Both the position numbers and the translations under genes were made by a program. From the IMG/VR virus record IMGVR_UViG_3300031840_000210, positions 1-40,966 of that record: a stretch of 40,966 nucleotides of DNA. One strand, written 5' to 3'. The first letter of the stretch is position 1. Each line of letters opens with the position of its first letter. This document shows positions 16,517-26,665 of the stretch, piece by piece. This DNA comes from a virus. Below the pieces are notes generated by a model that worked only from the letters and a program-made list of their open reading frames with translations, was not told where the DNA came from and did no database searches.

Positions 16517-19500
16517 TGAGTATTTACAAAGCACCAGATGGAAGTAAATACAATATTCCATCAGACCCAAATGAAAGAGTTCAATTTGTTGCTGCTGTTA
16601 AAGAAAAATATGGTCAAGATATAGATCAAACTACTGTATTAGGTAGAGCAGCAGAATTGCCTAAAGGAATAGCCAGAGGTGCTATAGGTTTAGGTCTTGA
16701 TGTTCCACTAGGTATTGCATCTTTATTTGATGTTGGTGATGACGGCAAAATAGTTAAAGGCTTACAAAGTTATAAAAAGAAAATAAGAGAAGAGTCTCCA
16801 TTAGCTGCTGAACCAGGATATGAAGATTTGTGGACTACCAAACTTAGTGAAGGATTAGGTTCATTTGTACCTTTTCTTGGTGTAGGTCTTGCAGGTCGAG
16901 CATTAACTCAAGCTCCAAAACCATTTTTTAGTAAAGGTTATTTTAAAACTCCAGAATTTACTTTACCTCTTGCATTATCAGTACCCACTGGTGTTGCACA
17001 GCAAGCCGATAGAGTGCAGATGGCTAGAGAGATGGGTGAAGATGTCGGAGGTATCTCTGAAACAATAGCAGAGCTAGCAGGTGGTATCATAGGTATATCA
17101 GAAATATTACCTATTGGTGCATTATTAGCTAGAACATCTAAAACTGCATTAAAAGATTATGCACTTAGAGATAAAATTAAGTCAGCTTTATTACAAGGTA
17201 CACAAGAAGGTGCACAAGAAGTATTTGCTAGTCTTGCACAAGACCTTACAGCTAGAGGTTTATATAGTGATGAACTACCAATAGGTGAAAGTTTAGCTGA
17301 TGAATTTACTATTGGTGGTGTTATTGGTGCAGGTGCTGATCTTGTTGTTAATAGTTTTGCTGGTCGTAGAGGCATTGGCAATGAAAATCTTAAACAAAGA
17401 GAAGCACAGTTAAGACAAAATAGAATACAGCTACAAGATGAAAAACGATTTGATAAAGCTGTAGAGCAAGGTTTAGTAGAAGAAATACAACCAGTAGAAG
17501 TTAAAGATAAACCAGATATACCTATACCTATAGGTGAAATACAACCATTACCAAACTTTGAGATTATTCAAGATACTCAAGGTAATTTTAATTTACTTGA
17601 TACAAGCAAAGAAGGTAGCCCTGTTCTTAAAACATTTGAAGCAGAAGCAGAAGCTATTGTTGCTAAAGAGAAAGAACTTAATAAGTTAAGAGTAAAAAAT
17701 CTTAAAATAGATATTGAAAATGCCCTATACAATCAAGGACTTATTAACAGTGCTTCTGGTTTTGATTTAGGTGTAACTCTATTAGACCCTAATAGTATTC
17801 AATTAAACCCTCAATCAATATTAAACTTTGATTCAAAAGTTAAAAAAGTAGATCGTAAAGATATTGAATCTTACTTTACTAATAAAAAAGTTGATTTAAA
17901 ACCAACATACTCAATGCAAGAAGTAAGAAAAATTCTTGCACCTAAAGACCTCAATAGATTGCAGTCAGACATGGCTCAACAAATATTTAGACAATCTGAA
18001 AAACGAGGCGAACCATCCATTCGTGATGATAAATCCCAAGTTAATGTAAACAATAAATATATTAAAGAAATAGCAGCATCTAAGAATATTGAATTAGATT
18101 TCAAAGACCCTGCTGTTCAACACTTTACCAGAGAAGTTACTGGTTATGATGATATATCTAAAGTAAAAAATCGTGGTGCAAAAGAATTATTTTTAGCACG
18201 TTTACATTCCCTACCTAAGTTTAATTTCAAAACAAAACTCCCAGACTTTAGACCAAGACAGTATTCAGCAGAAGATATGGCTAATTTTGTAGCTAATATG
18301 GGTATTAACAATACTGAGTTTTCTGTTGCTGATCTACTTAAAGCTGGTCCTACAGCAGGAAACAAGCCTGCAACGGAACAATTTGTAAGAGATTTAACAA
18401 CCAGTGGTAGAGCTAATAAAGTTGAAGGCACTAACAAATATAAAATAAATAAAAACTACGAGTTTGAAGTAGCTAGGAAAGCAGAAGGATTTAATGAAAC
18501 ACCAGAAGAGTTTGGTGAAAGACTTGTAAGAGAAGGTATATTACCTCAAGAAACTATTGACCAGTTAATTGAGGCTGAGAAGGTGCGTCAAGAAAAATAT
18601 TTACCACCGAAAGAAGTAGCTCCAAAAATGATTAACTTTGCACAATCTGTAGAAGAAGGCAGGGTTAATAAATTTGCACAAGAAGCTAGAAAAATACTAG
18701 ATAAAGCTGGTCTTAAAGAAACTGGTGTAATTATTAGTGATGATATTTTATCTACAACCAGTTTAGTTCAGACACCAGATGGTGTAATTAAACGTGATCC
18801 TAAAATAACAGATATAGCTGAAGCTGAATATGATAGAGATACAGACATAGTATTTGTTTCTTTAAATGCAGTAAATCCAGATGGTTTAGCTACTGATGCT
18901 GAGATACAACAACGTATAAATAGAATCATTGATCATGAGATGATTCATGCTTTGCGTAATAAAGATTTAATTAATGAACAAGAATATCAATATTTACGAC
19001 AAGAAGTAAAACGCAGAAAAGTGCCAGAGTCTGTAGATGCTACAGCATTTAATAATAAAGAAACTTATTATGCTCGTTCAAAAAGAATTAATACCCAAGT
19101 AGAGCAAACTCAACGTGGCAAAGATTATCAAGAAGAAATTTATGTAGAAGAAGCTATTGCTGAACTATATCGTAATAGATTCTCTCAACCAGCCATCCCA
19201 AAGAAAGCTGAAACTATATTTGAAAAGATTACACAGTTCTTTAAGTCTCTTGGTCAAGCATTTAGACGTTCTGGATTTGACAAGTCAAGCGATATATTTA
19301 GAGCGATAGAAGAAGGTGAAGTTGGTAAAAGACAGCGTGGTGAAATAAGAACATTACGAGAAATAGATCGTGTGCCTCTTGCTGATGAACTACAACCTAT
19401 TGTAGAAATAGATGAAACAAGACCTAGAACTCCATACACAACTATAGGAGTTAATGAAGATGGTAATGAGGTTATTATTTCCACAACACCTATAGAACAG

Positions 19501-22500
19501 TTTCCAGGCAGTGTACCTTCAAGACCTCTTACAGGTTTAACACTTAGACCTAGAGCAGGAGTAGGTGGTCCAGATGCAACACCTGTTGGTGAAGTATATG
19601 ATGTAGACAAATTAACACCAGAAGAATATTTAGATACTAAAAATTTTATTTTAGATAATTATAAAAAGATTTATAAAGACGTTCCTAAAGGTGTAAGAAA
19701 AGATGGAAGAAAATTTCTTCAATGGATGAGAGATAATGCACCCAACGAAGATTACAAAATGATTTCTTCCAAAGTTTTAGAAACTTTAAATAAACTAGCT
19801 AATGCAGGTATAGATACATTTATAGAAATTAAAGCATTGCCTCGTGGTAGAAGAGGACAAAATGCATATAGTCCATTAGAAGGACAAAATACAGTTAGTG
19901 TAGCTAATAGAAGAGATTCAGGTCGTGATGATGGAATAAATTATGAAACTATATTGCATGAGTTTATACATTCAGCGACTGTTCCTATTATTTATAAAAG
20001 AAAATTAGGTGGATTAAATAAAAAAGCAGATAAATTATTTAAAAATTTAGAAGAAATACAAGAAAAATTTGCAACAGAAATTTCTAGTCGTTGGAAAAAT
20101 TTAAGAGATAAAATAGAAGAATATCAATCCACAGGAAATGAAGATATAGCATTAGAACTTGATAAATTAATATTAGAACCAGCAGAAAAATATTTACTTG
20201 AAGGAAGTCGTTATATAGATAATGGTAAATTTGAAAGAATAACCTCTCCATTAAACGAAGATAGACTTAAAGGTAGGATGCGTGAGTTAAATTTTAGAAT
20301 TTTGCAAATGGGCAGACATTTTATTGGCTATCAAACATATGGATTACAAGAACCAAAAGGAAAAACTTTTAAAGAATTAAAAAAAAATAAACAAGCTGAT
20401 CTTTCTGAATTTTTAACTTTTGGTTTTACAAATAGACAGTTCCAAGAATTATTAGAAAGCGTTGATTTTGTACCTAAAAAACAAAGTGCATGGTCTAAGT
20501 TTGTAGATTCTATTAGAGAATTTATAGGACTGCCTGTAAAAGCTAATACTGCTTTGTCAGGATTTTTAGAAAATGCTTCTACATTAGTGGATATTGCTGC
20601 AATAGAACCAAGTGATGTTTTATCAGGGCAAAAAGATGTAATTATAACAACATCAGATCGGCAATCTTTAGATGATGAAATAAATAAACTAGGCACACAA
20701 ATATATAACCTAGAACGTAGAGCAGAAGCTGATAGGCAATATCTTAGCAATGATGCATATAACCAAGATATGCGTAGGATTGGTAACTTAAAAGCTAGAC
20801 AAGAAGATTTAATACGACAACGTGCAGAGTTGCCTCCAGAACAACCACCTTTATTTAGTAGAACAACAAATAAACTTAAAAAAATAGAATCAGGTCTTTA
20901 TGAATATAGAGGTTTTGCAATTGAAGATTTACAACAAAGAGCAGGTGCTCCTTATAAAGTTTGGGGTTTTGGTAAAATTCCAGAAGGAAAAGATGTTTAT
21001 TCTTATATAAATGAAGATTCTGCAAATTCATTAAAAGAAGCAAAAGAATTTATTGATAGAGTATATTTTAATGAAACAGATGTACCTTTATTTAGTAGAG
21101 CACAAGATATTGGATCACCTCTTAATGAGCCACTTAGTTATAGATTAAATGATAGAACTTTAGAACGTTGGTTAAAATATCATAACTATGAAAACTTAAA
21201 TGAAAGACCAGGTGCACCTAGAACAGAAGGTGAGATAGATGCAGCATATAGAAGAAATGATCCTGCTCTCAATGAATCTTATGTTTTATACCCAGATAGA
21301 GTAGAAACTTTCTTTGCACCTACTGGTGATAAGTTATCTAAAAAAACATACAAGAATCCAACACATAGACAATTACTTGTAGACTTTGATTACATACCTC
21401 GTACACAAGAAGCAGATATATCTAAAAGATTTGAATCTTATGATGGTGATGTACCTACATTTAGCAGAGCACAATTAAAAGTTGAGCCAATAAGAAGGGT
21501 AGATCAAATAAATATGGATGCAGATGAAGTTAGCAATATAGCTGAATTTGCAAGACGATCTAGAATTGCGTATAACAAAAAATTAAAAACTATACCTTTG
21601 GATTTAGTTAATAAATATCCAAAGTTACGAGAATTATCTTTAAAAAATTTACGCAAACTTCTTAATAAAAATGGAAACTTAGTTGTTTATAGAAGTTTAA
21701 ATCTTTCTGAAAATGAAGAGATTATAAATAATGGACAATTACCAGATGATCCATTTGCAAGCACAACTTTAGATAGTAAATATGCTCAAACTATTGGAAA
21801 AGATATAGCAGTTCAAAATGTTATTAATACTAAATTAATAAATAGGTTATACAAAGATAATAAAATATCAGAATCTGATTATAAAGTTTTAACTACACAG
21901 TCTTTAGATATGTTTGACAGAATGGATAAAGATGCAGTTATAACTAAATTAAGAAATGAAGGTATTGAATTAATAAGAAAATTTGAAAGACCTATTAATG
22001 TTTTAAGATATGAAATACCTTTAGATAGAGTCATATTACATATGCCTATTATTCCATCTATTATTAAAAATGATTTAAAAGAAGTAGCTGATCGAATGAA
22101 TAGTGAAGGTGGTGGAACTATTGAGCCTGATTACAATGACTATGTTCAAGATGGAATGACTGAAGAGCAGATTGAAGATGGAGAAATAGAATATGAAGAT
22201 GATTTATTAAGTTACAATAGTGAAATAGATAGTCTTACATCAGAAATTGAAGATGGTTTGCTTAACATGGAAGAGGAATCTGAGGTTATTGCAAATCTTG
22301 ATGGCATAACACCCACATATATTTATAAACCTACCAGTGGTGAATTAGAATTTAAAGATACTTTTAGACGTGGCAAACGTTTTGCTAAAGAAAGTAATAC
22401 ATCAGAGAATAAAAAGCTCGTAGAAGCTACTGAGAGAGTCGAAGAGATCGTTAAATCTACACCTAATGGTGAAATACCACCTGTTAATCCAAACGCTTCT

Positions 22501-25311
22501 GACGTAGCATTTAAAGCATTTCTAGATTTTAACGATACTAGCAATACATCTACCCCACCAGATGATATACCTACATTCTCTGTTGGTGCTATCCCAGAAG
22601 AGTATCAAGACCAAGTAGATAAAATTGGTTACACAGAACCAAGAAAATCATTTGGTGCAAGAATGATTGACTTTACTTCTGATCCTATTAGTAATATTAA
22701 AAATTCATTTAAATTTGTAAGAACTCAACTTATTGATAAGTTAGATTTAATAGATAAAAAAATTACTCAAGCCATAGAAGATAATGACGAAGTAAGAGCT
22801 AATAATAATACAGCAGATACAGCAACTATGGCTGCATTACGCATGGCAGATAGAGCCAGAGGATTATTTCAAGGAATGCTTACAAGAGGTTTTGTTAGTG
22901 ATTCTGTAAAAGGTGAGGATGCTCTAGCTAATGTTAATGATCTTGAGTTAAGCACAGTCTACAATCCTTATATTGAGGGTGATACTGGAACTGGTGGTCT
23001 TATGCAAATAATATCACCACTGTATGCAGACCCTACTGTAAACAGAGAGTTTTTATTTAAGTTATATGCAACATCAAAACGAACAGAAAATTTTGATAAG
23101 AACGGACAACTTGTTGAATCACCATTAACAAGAGAAAAAGCACAAGAAAATATACGAAATATTGAGCAAAATTATCCTAGTGTTGTAGAGGTTTACAATA
23201 ATTATCAAAACTGGAATAACCAGTTAATAACCTTTGCAGAAAATAAAGGATTGCTTGATCCACAACAAGCAAAATTATGGAGAGAACACTCAGCGTATTA
23301 TCCTTTCTACAGGAAGATGGTGGATGAAGAAAATATTTTAGGTCCTCGTATTGCAGCAGGATCACTACCTAACAATCCATTAAGCATACAAATTACTGGA
23401 TCAGAGAATCCATTAGACGTTGATCCTATAGAAGCTATAGCTAGAAACTCTTTATCTATATTAACAGCAGCTTTAAAGAATGATGGCACATCAAAATTAC
23501 TTAGAGATTTACAAGCTATTGGTAGTGCAAAAAGACTAGAATCACCTGACGAAATTAAAAGAGCATCACAAAATAGAATATTTGTTTTTGAAAATGGTCA
23601 AAAAACTTTCTATAGTGTAGAAGACCCAGAACTATTCTATGGCTTACAGTCTGTAGGTGGTATGAACACTGACTTTATTACTAAGATACTTGCAATGCCA
23701 GCCTCTATATTAAGAGATACAGTTACAAGAGACCCAGGATTTGTTGTAGTTAATATACTTAGAGATACCCTGTCATCTGCTGTAACATCTGGTGCACCCA
23801 TTGGTGCAGATGGATTCAGACCTGTTATAGATTCATTTAAGAATATGTTTGAGGACATGGAAAACTTAGAGAAGTTTGGTGTTCTTGGTGGATATGATTT
23901 CCAAAATGATGAGGGTACTGTCAAACAATTTATTGATAGAAGTATGAGACAAGAGGGTTTAATGCCTGACAACTCAGCCAGTGCACAAGATATGTTCTTT
24001 AAACTTTGGGATGGATTAGGTGCATTAACAACTAAATCTGATGGTGCAACAAGAAAAGCTGTATATGATTCAGTCTATAAAGACCTTATAAAACGAGGAT
24101 ATACAGAGGCACAAGCACAATCAGAAGCAGCCTATCAAGCACTTGAGATAATTAACTTTGGTAGACGTGGACTATCACCAATGTTTAGAACAATTACGGC
24201 TGCGATTCCATTTTTAAATGCAAGGATTCAAGGTCTTGATGTCTTGTTTAGATCATTTACTGGTAAATATTCTGCTGTTGAAAAACTCCAGGAAGGAGAA
24301 ACCAGAGAAGATGTTAGAAAAAGAATATTAAAAACAGCAATTACAAGAGGTGGATTCTTGATGGCTCTAACAGCCATGTATTACATGATGGTTAGTGATG
24401 ATGAAGAGTATCAAGGTCTTAGACGTGAGATTCGTGATGACAACTGGATTATTCCATTAGTGGATGGCATACCTGCTCTCAAGATTCCTATACCATTTGA
24501 GGTTGGAATGATCTTTAAAACATTTCCAGAAAGGTTTATAGATGAGTTTATGGGCAGAGAAATAGAGCCAGAGCCTTTAACATCAGTTAAAAGACAATTA
24601 GGAACATCAGCCAAAGTACCTTTCTTTGATGGCGGTTTAGGTTTCCAATTATTAAAACCAATAGCAGAGGTATATCAGAACAGAAATACCTTTACTAACA
24701 CAGAGATTGTTCCCTACTATCAACAAAAATTAGAGGCAGGACTACAATCTAGGCGTAGCACCAACGAATTACTAAGGGTTGTAGGTGAAACATTTAACGT
24801 ATCACCAGCAAAGCTAGAGCATCTATTTAGAGGTTATACAGGAACGCTTGGGGGTTATGTATTGGATGTGGCAGATGTTACTGCTAGAAGTGTTACAGGA
24901 ACGCCTCTGATACCACCTAATCTTAATTCTATACCAGTGCTTAGAAGATTGCTTCAAGACATAGACAGGTCTGGAGGAGGACTACAGCAACAGTTCTATG
25001 AATTAAGAAGTGAAGTAGATACAGCAGTTCAAACTATGAACAAACTTAGAAAAGATGAAAGGTTTGATGAATATTCAGCTTATCGTTCCAATATGCAAGG
25101 TGTCTTGAATATTAAAGGGCAAGTCAGAAGTATAGAAAGATACATGGATAACTGGAGAAAACGCAGAGATAGACTTCTCAGAAGAACAGATATTTCTCCA
25201 ACAGCGAGAGGTGAATTGCTGAAACAAATGGAATTAGAAAGAGACAGACGACTAGCAATAGTGCCAGAATTAAGGGATAGAGCAAATATCCCAGTGATTA
25301 GAGGTGTTTAA
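16516..25311 (+). CDS. Giant polyvalent virion protein with two HExxH sites and LPD38-like C-terminus, 2931 aa
   Basis: One uninterrupted 8.8-kb frame. The N-terminus (about 1-300) is Gly/Ala-rich with several hydrophobic helices. HEMIH at 807-811, with YVEEAIAELYRN about 65 residues later, fits a polyvalent metallopeptidase. A second site, HEFIH, is at 1148-1152. Residues about 1710-1840 (VYRSL, FASTT, LRYEIPLDRVIL) are a tentative ADP-ribosyltransferase fold. The motif P-x-F-S-R/V recurs at 1445, 1524, 1647 and 2019, at domain borders. Residues about 2390-2800 (ILRDTVTRDPGFVVVNILRD, NFGRRGL, NWIIPL, LKIPIPFEVGMIF, LLKPIAEVYQNRN) match the large-polyvalent-protein LPD38 pattern. Such proteins are packaged and injected with the DNA. 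It is the last gene of the rightward virion run; its stop overlaps that of the convergent next gene. Confidence 0.75.
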   Translation: MSIYKAPDGSKYNIPSDPNERVQFVAAVKEKYGQDIDQTTVLGRAAELPKGIARGAIGLGLDVPLGIASLFDVGDDGKIVKGLQSYKKKIREESPLAAEPGYEDLWTTKLSEGLGSFVPFLGVGLAGRALTQAPKPFFSKGYFKTPEFTLPLALSVPTGVAQQADRVQMAREMGEDVGGISETIAELAGGIIGISEILPIGALLARTSKTALKDYALRDKIKSALLQGTQEGAQEVFASLAQDLTARGLYSDELPIGESLADEFTIGGVIGAGADLVVNSFAGRRGIGNENLKQREAQLRQNRIQLQDEKRFDKAVEQGLVEEIQPVEVKDKPDIPIPIGEIQPLPNFEIIQDTQGNFNLLDTSKEGSPVLKTFEAEAEAIVAKEKELNKLRVKNLKIDIENALYNQGLINSASGFDLGVTLLDPNSIQLNPQSILNFDSKVKKVDRKDIESYFTNKKVDLKPTYSMQEVRKILAPKDLNRLQSDMAQQIFRQSEKRGEPSIRDDKSQVNVNNKYIKEIAASKNIELDFKDPAVQHFTREVTGYDDISKVKNRGAKELFLARLHSLPKFNFKTKLPDFRPRQYSAEDMANFVANMGINNTEFSVADLLKAGPTAGNKPATEQFVRDLTTSGRANKVEGTNKYKINKNYEFEVARKAEGFNETPEEFGERLVREGILPQETIDQLIEAEKVRQEKYLPPKEVAPKMINFAQSVEEGRVNKFAQEARKILDKAGLKETGVIISDDILSTTSLVQTPDGVIKRDPKITDIAEAEYDRDTDIVFVSLNAVNPDGLATDAEIQQRINRIIDHEMIHALRNKDLINEQEYQYLRQEVKRRKVPESVDATAFNNKETYYARSKRINTQVEQTQRGKDYQEEIYVEEAIAELYRNRFSQPAIPKKAETIFEKITQFFKSLGQAFRRSGFDKSSDIFRAIEEGEVGKRQRGEIRTLREIDRVPLADELQPIVEIDETRPRTPYTTIGVNEDGNEVIISTTPIEQFPGSVPSRPLTGLTLRPRAGVGGPDATPVGEVYDVDKLTPEEYLDTKNFILDNYKKIYKDVPKGVRKDGRKFLQWMRDNAPNEDYKMISSKVLETLNKLANAGIDTFIEIKALPRGRRGQNAYSPLEGQNTVSVANRRDSGRDDGINYETILHEFIHSATVPIIYKRKLGGLNKKADKLFKNLEEIQEKFATEISSRWKNLRDKIEEYQSTGNEDIALELDKLILEPAEKYLLEGSRYIDNGKFERITSPLNEDRLKGRMRELNFRILQMGRHFIGYQTYGLQEPKGKTFKELKKNKQADLSEFLTFGFTNRQFQELLESVDFVPKKQSAWSKFVDSIREFIGLPVKANTALSGFLENASTLVDIAAIEPSDVLSGQKDVIITTSDRQSLDDEINKLGTQIYNLERRAEADRQYLSNDAYNQDMRRIGNLKARQEDLIRQRAELPPEQPPLFSRTTNKLKKIESGLYEYRGFAIEDLQQRAGAPYKVWGFGKIPEGKDVYSYINEDSANSLKEAKEFIDRVYFNETDVPLFSRAQDIGSPLNEPLSYRLNDRTLERWLKYHNYENLNERPGAPRTEGEIDAAYRRNDPALNESYVLYPDRVETFFAPTGDKLSKKTYKNPTHRQLLVDFDYIPRTQEADISKRFESYDGDVPTFSRAQLKVEPIRRVDQINMDADEVSNIAEFARRSRIAYNKKLKTIPLDLVNKYPKLRELSLKNLRKLLNKNGNLVVYRSLNLSENEEIINNGQLPDDPFASTTLDSKYAQTIGKDIAVQNVINTKLINRLYKDNKISESDYKVLTTQSLDMFDRMDKDAVITKLRNEGIELIRKFERPINVLRYEIPLDRVILHMPIIPSIIKNDLKEVADRMNSEGGGTIEPDYNDYVQDGMTEEQIEDGEIEYEDDLLSYNSEIDSLTSEIEDGLLNMEEESEVIANLDGITPTYIYKPTSGELEFKDTFRRGKRFAKESNTSENKKLVEATERVEEIVKSTPNGEIPPVNPNASDVAFKAFLDFNDTSNTSTPPDDIPTFSVGAIPEEYQDQVDKIGYTEPRKSFGARMIDFTSDPISNIKNSFKFVRTQLIDKLDLIDKKITQAIEDNDEVRANNNTADTATMAALRMADRARGLFQGMLTRGFVSDSVKGEDALANVNDLELSTVYNPYIEGDTGTGGLMQIISPLYADPTVNREFLFKLYATSKRTENFDKNGQLVESPLTREKAQENIRNIEQNYPSVVEVYNNYQNWNNQLITFAENKGLLDPQQAKLWREHSAYYPFYRKMVDEENILGPRIAAGSLPNNPLSIQITGSENPLDVDPIEAIARNSLSILTAALKNDGTSKLLRDLQAIGSAKRLESPDEIKRASQNRIFVFENGQKTFYSVEDPELFYGLQSVGGMNTDFITKILAMPASILRDTVTRDPGFVVVNILRDTLSSAVTSGAPIGADGFRPVIDSFKNMFEDMENLEKFGVLGGYDFQNDEGTVKQFIDRSMRQEGLMPDNSASAQDMFFKLWDGLGALTTKSDGATRKAVYDSVYKDLIKRGYTEAQAQSEAAYQALEIINFGRRGLSPMFRTITAAIPFLNARIQGLDVLFRSFTGKYSAVEKLQEGETREDVRKRILKTAITRGGFLMALTAMYYMMVSDDEEYQGLRREIRDDNWIIPLVDGIPALKIPIPFEVGMIFKTFPERFIDEFMGREIEPEPLTSVKRQLGTSAKVPFFDGGLGFQLLKPIAEVYQNRNTFTNTEIVPYYQQKLEAGLQSRRSTNELLRVVGETFNVSPAKLEHLFRGYTGTLGGYVLDVADVTARSVTGTPLIPPNLNSIPVLRRLLQDIDRSGGGLQQQFYELRSEVDTAVQTMNKLRKDERFDEYSAYRSNMQGVLNIKGQVRSIERYMDNWRKRRDRLLRRTDISPTARGELLKQMELERDRRLAIVPELRDRANIPVIRGV

Positions 25312-25667
25312 CCAAACAGTCTAGTTACTTTGTTATAGCCTTTTGACTTGTAATACTCTATTTCTTTTTCTTCTTTCAAGGGTTTTAGATGAAAGAAGTC
25401 AGCGTATTGTGTATGCCTAGCATGAAATAACCTAGCGTAGAAACAAATGTAATCATTGCTGATCTTAAATTCCCCACCTTTGGTTTCAATCTCCTTGTTC
25501 CACCTAATACGATTAATAATCGCCCAGTGTGAGTAGTGCTTTCTACCACTGTTAATGGCATCAAACGTATACTCTTCAAACTTTTCCCACACTTTAGGAT
25601 TGGCTTTATGCCACGCCCACCACTTCTGCTTTCTCTCTTCTAATTGTTTTTCTAATTCTTCAATCAT
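25308..25667 (-). CDS. Conserved phage protein of unknown function, 119 aa
   Basis: A 119-residue protein with a charged coiled start and the core NPKVWEKFEEYTFDAINSGRKHYSHWAIINRIRW, then KISNDYICFYARLFHARHTQYADFF (split here across residues about 24-100). I recall this family as a widespread conserved hypothetical of phages and prophages; no function is known to me. The His/Arg/Tyr-rich core may bind nucleic acid. It is the last gene of the leftward early operon, and its stop overlaps the stop of the giant virion gene by four bases (TTAA), a minimal convergent junction. The ribosome site is GGAGGCGATAG before ATG 25667. Confidence 0.75.
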   Translation of the reverse strand: MIEELEKQLEERKQKWWAWHKANPKVWEKFEEYTFDAINSGRKHYSHWAIINRIRWNKEIETKGGEFKISNDYICFYARLFHARHTQYADFFHLKPLKEEKEIEYYKSKGYNKVTRLFG

Positions 25668-25705
25668 CTATCGCCTCCAACTTTGTGTTTCCCGAAGGAT
25701 CATAG

Positions 25706-25772
25706 ACCAGTAAATATTTATTGAATCCCGATCCAGGCTGCCGTTCAAACATTGACTGGTAAATATTTTATT
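25706..25772 (-). repeat. Two copies of an AT-palindrome repeat in a gene gap
   Basis: The gap 25668-25791 carries two related units read on the minus strand. Each begins with GCAGCCTGG and ends with AATATTTAC followed by CTGGTC or CAGTC. The core on the plus strand is ACCAGTAAATATTTATT (25706-25722) and CTGGTAAATATTTTATT (25756-25772). The same core recurs at 34388 and 34464 and in looser form elsewhere. TAAATATTTA is a perfect palindrome, so a dimeric protein could bind it. The function is unknown. Confidence 0.6.
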
Positions 25773-25774
25773 TA

Positions 25775-25802
25775 GCAGCCCCCAGGCTGCGTTACTTTTT
25801 TT
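25775..25802 (+). terminator. Candidate rightward rho-independent terminator
   Basis: On the plus strand GCAGCC, loop CCCA, GGCTGC forms a perfect 6-bp GC-rich hairpin, followed after GTTAC by seven T. It lies about 460 bases after the end of the giant virion gene, facing the end of the rightward virion transcript, which would otherwise run into the opposing early operon. The 5-base gap before the T run makes it less than ideal. Confidence 0.5.
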
Positions 25803-26184
25803 CATCCAGTAAAACCTCAATCCAAGGTGCAAACCTAGGTTTCTCTTCTTCACCCTCTTTAAATAAAGATACAAAGTGTTCTGCATCTACAAGCACCAAT
25901 GGTTTACTTCTGTTTCTTTTAATGACTACAAGTGGTTCATAGCCTTTGCAGTTCTCTTCTGCTTGTGCATACGCTTTCCAAACATTAACTGCTTCTTGAT
26001 TCTTACATTCTATGGAATAGGGAAACTTCTCCCTTGATTGTTTGCCAAGAATGATATCCTCACCTTGACTTCCCATAGGTCTTGATTCCAAGTCCTCTTC
26101 ATCAAAACCCAACTTATCTATTAATAATTTAGCAAACCACTGCTGTAATTTGCGACCTTTCGCTTTGGCACTTGATGTTTTCAT
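25792..26184 (-). CDS. PD-(D/E)XK nuclease-like protein, 130 aa
   Basis: A short restriction-fold nuclease. N-terminal helix GRKLQQWFAKLLIDKL, then G-E-D (residues 41-43) and I-E-C-K (58-61) form the G-x-D...E-x-K active site, followed by QEAVNVWKAYAQAEENC and strand PLVVIKRNRSKPLVLV. This resembles archaeal Holliday-junction resolvase-like and VRR-type nucleases found in phage replication regions. The substrate may be branched DNA, which is inference. It overlaps the upstream gene by four bases (ATGA). Confidence 0.7.
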   Translation of the reverse strand: MKTSSAKAKGRKLQQWFAKLLIDKLGFDEEDLESRPMGSQGEDIILGKQSREKFPYSIECKNQEAVNVWKAYAQAEENCKGYEPLVVIKRNRSKPLVLVDAEHFVSLFKEGEEEKPRFAPWIEVLLDEKK

Positions 26185-26357
26185 TCTTCGTAAACAAAAA
26201 CCATGATCTCGTTTTCGCTTAGTTTAGCCATTCCAATTATCTCTTGCCCTTTAAACTTCTTTTCTGCTGTAGCAAAAGTTCTTGATTTAACCACAGGAGT
26301 ATTAATCTTATGTTCTCCATCATCCCCATCCACAATAATTGACTTAATGATATTCAT
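26181..26357 (-). CDS. Small hypothetical protein, 58 aa
   Basis: A 58-residue protein with the pattern VDGDDGEHKINTPVVKSRTFATAEKKFKG and a C-terminal strand ENEIMVFVYEE. No family recognised. The start chosen is ATG 26357, because AAAGGAG lies six bases upstream and the ATG forms an ATGA overlap with the preceding stop; GTG 26363 would sit on the ribosome site. The ATGA overlap at the other end joins it to the nuclease gene. Confidence 0.65.
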   Translation of the reverse strand: MNIIKSIIVDGDDGEHKINTPVVKSRTFATAEKKFKGQEIIGMAKLSENEIMVFVYEE

Positions 26358-26665
26358 CCACACTCCTTTAATAATTTATTTACTTGATCTAATAACTCTT
26401 GCTCAGTTCCATAAGCCTTAACAAATCTACTTTTATAAGGATGCCTACTGATAAAAGGCTCTTCCATACCACCTTGTCTATGATGTTGAAAGCATAAGGG
26501 CAAAACCAATAAATGTGCATCATCTTTTGTCTTACCCTCTATGTGGTGAATCTCAGCAGGTGTATTTAAAAATCCTTTGTTGCGACACACTATGCATCCA
26601 AGCTGAACAACTTTGTCCATGTGTTGCTTTTCATTTTTGTTTGGATTTCTTCCTTTTAGAGCCAT
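26354..26665 (-). CDS. Ref-like HNH nuclease (RecA-dependent family), 103 aa
   Basis: The protein has the zinc and HNH pattern of the P1 Ref family: C-x2-C at Cys24/Cys27 (LGCIVCRNKG), AEIHHIEGKT with His40-His41, LPLCFQHHR with Cys58 and His61-His62, and a YGTEQELLDQV ending. P1 Ref is a RecA-filament-dependent DNA endonuclease. Here a role in phage recombination or host DNA cutting is plausible; the gene sits in the same operon as the annealing protein. ATG 26665 was chosen; a TTG at 26677 is the other candidate. It overlaps the 37-residue gene upstream by 35 bases. Confidence 0.75.
   Translation of the reverse strand: MALKGRNPNKNEKQHMDKVVQLGCIVCRNKGFLNTPAEIHHIEGKTKDDAHLLVLPLCFQHHRQGGMEEPFISRHPYKSRFVKAYGTEQELLDQVNKLLKECG

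Noticed and set aside
16516-25311. Giant protein as an N4-type virion RNA polymerase
   Set aside because: Size and position fit, but no polymerase motifs were found; the C-terminus reads as a polyvalent LPD38-like domain.
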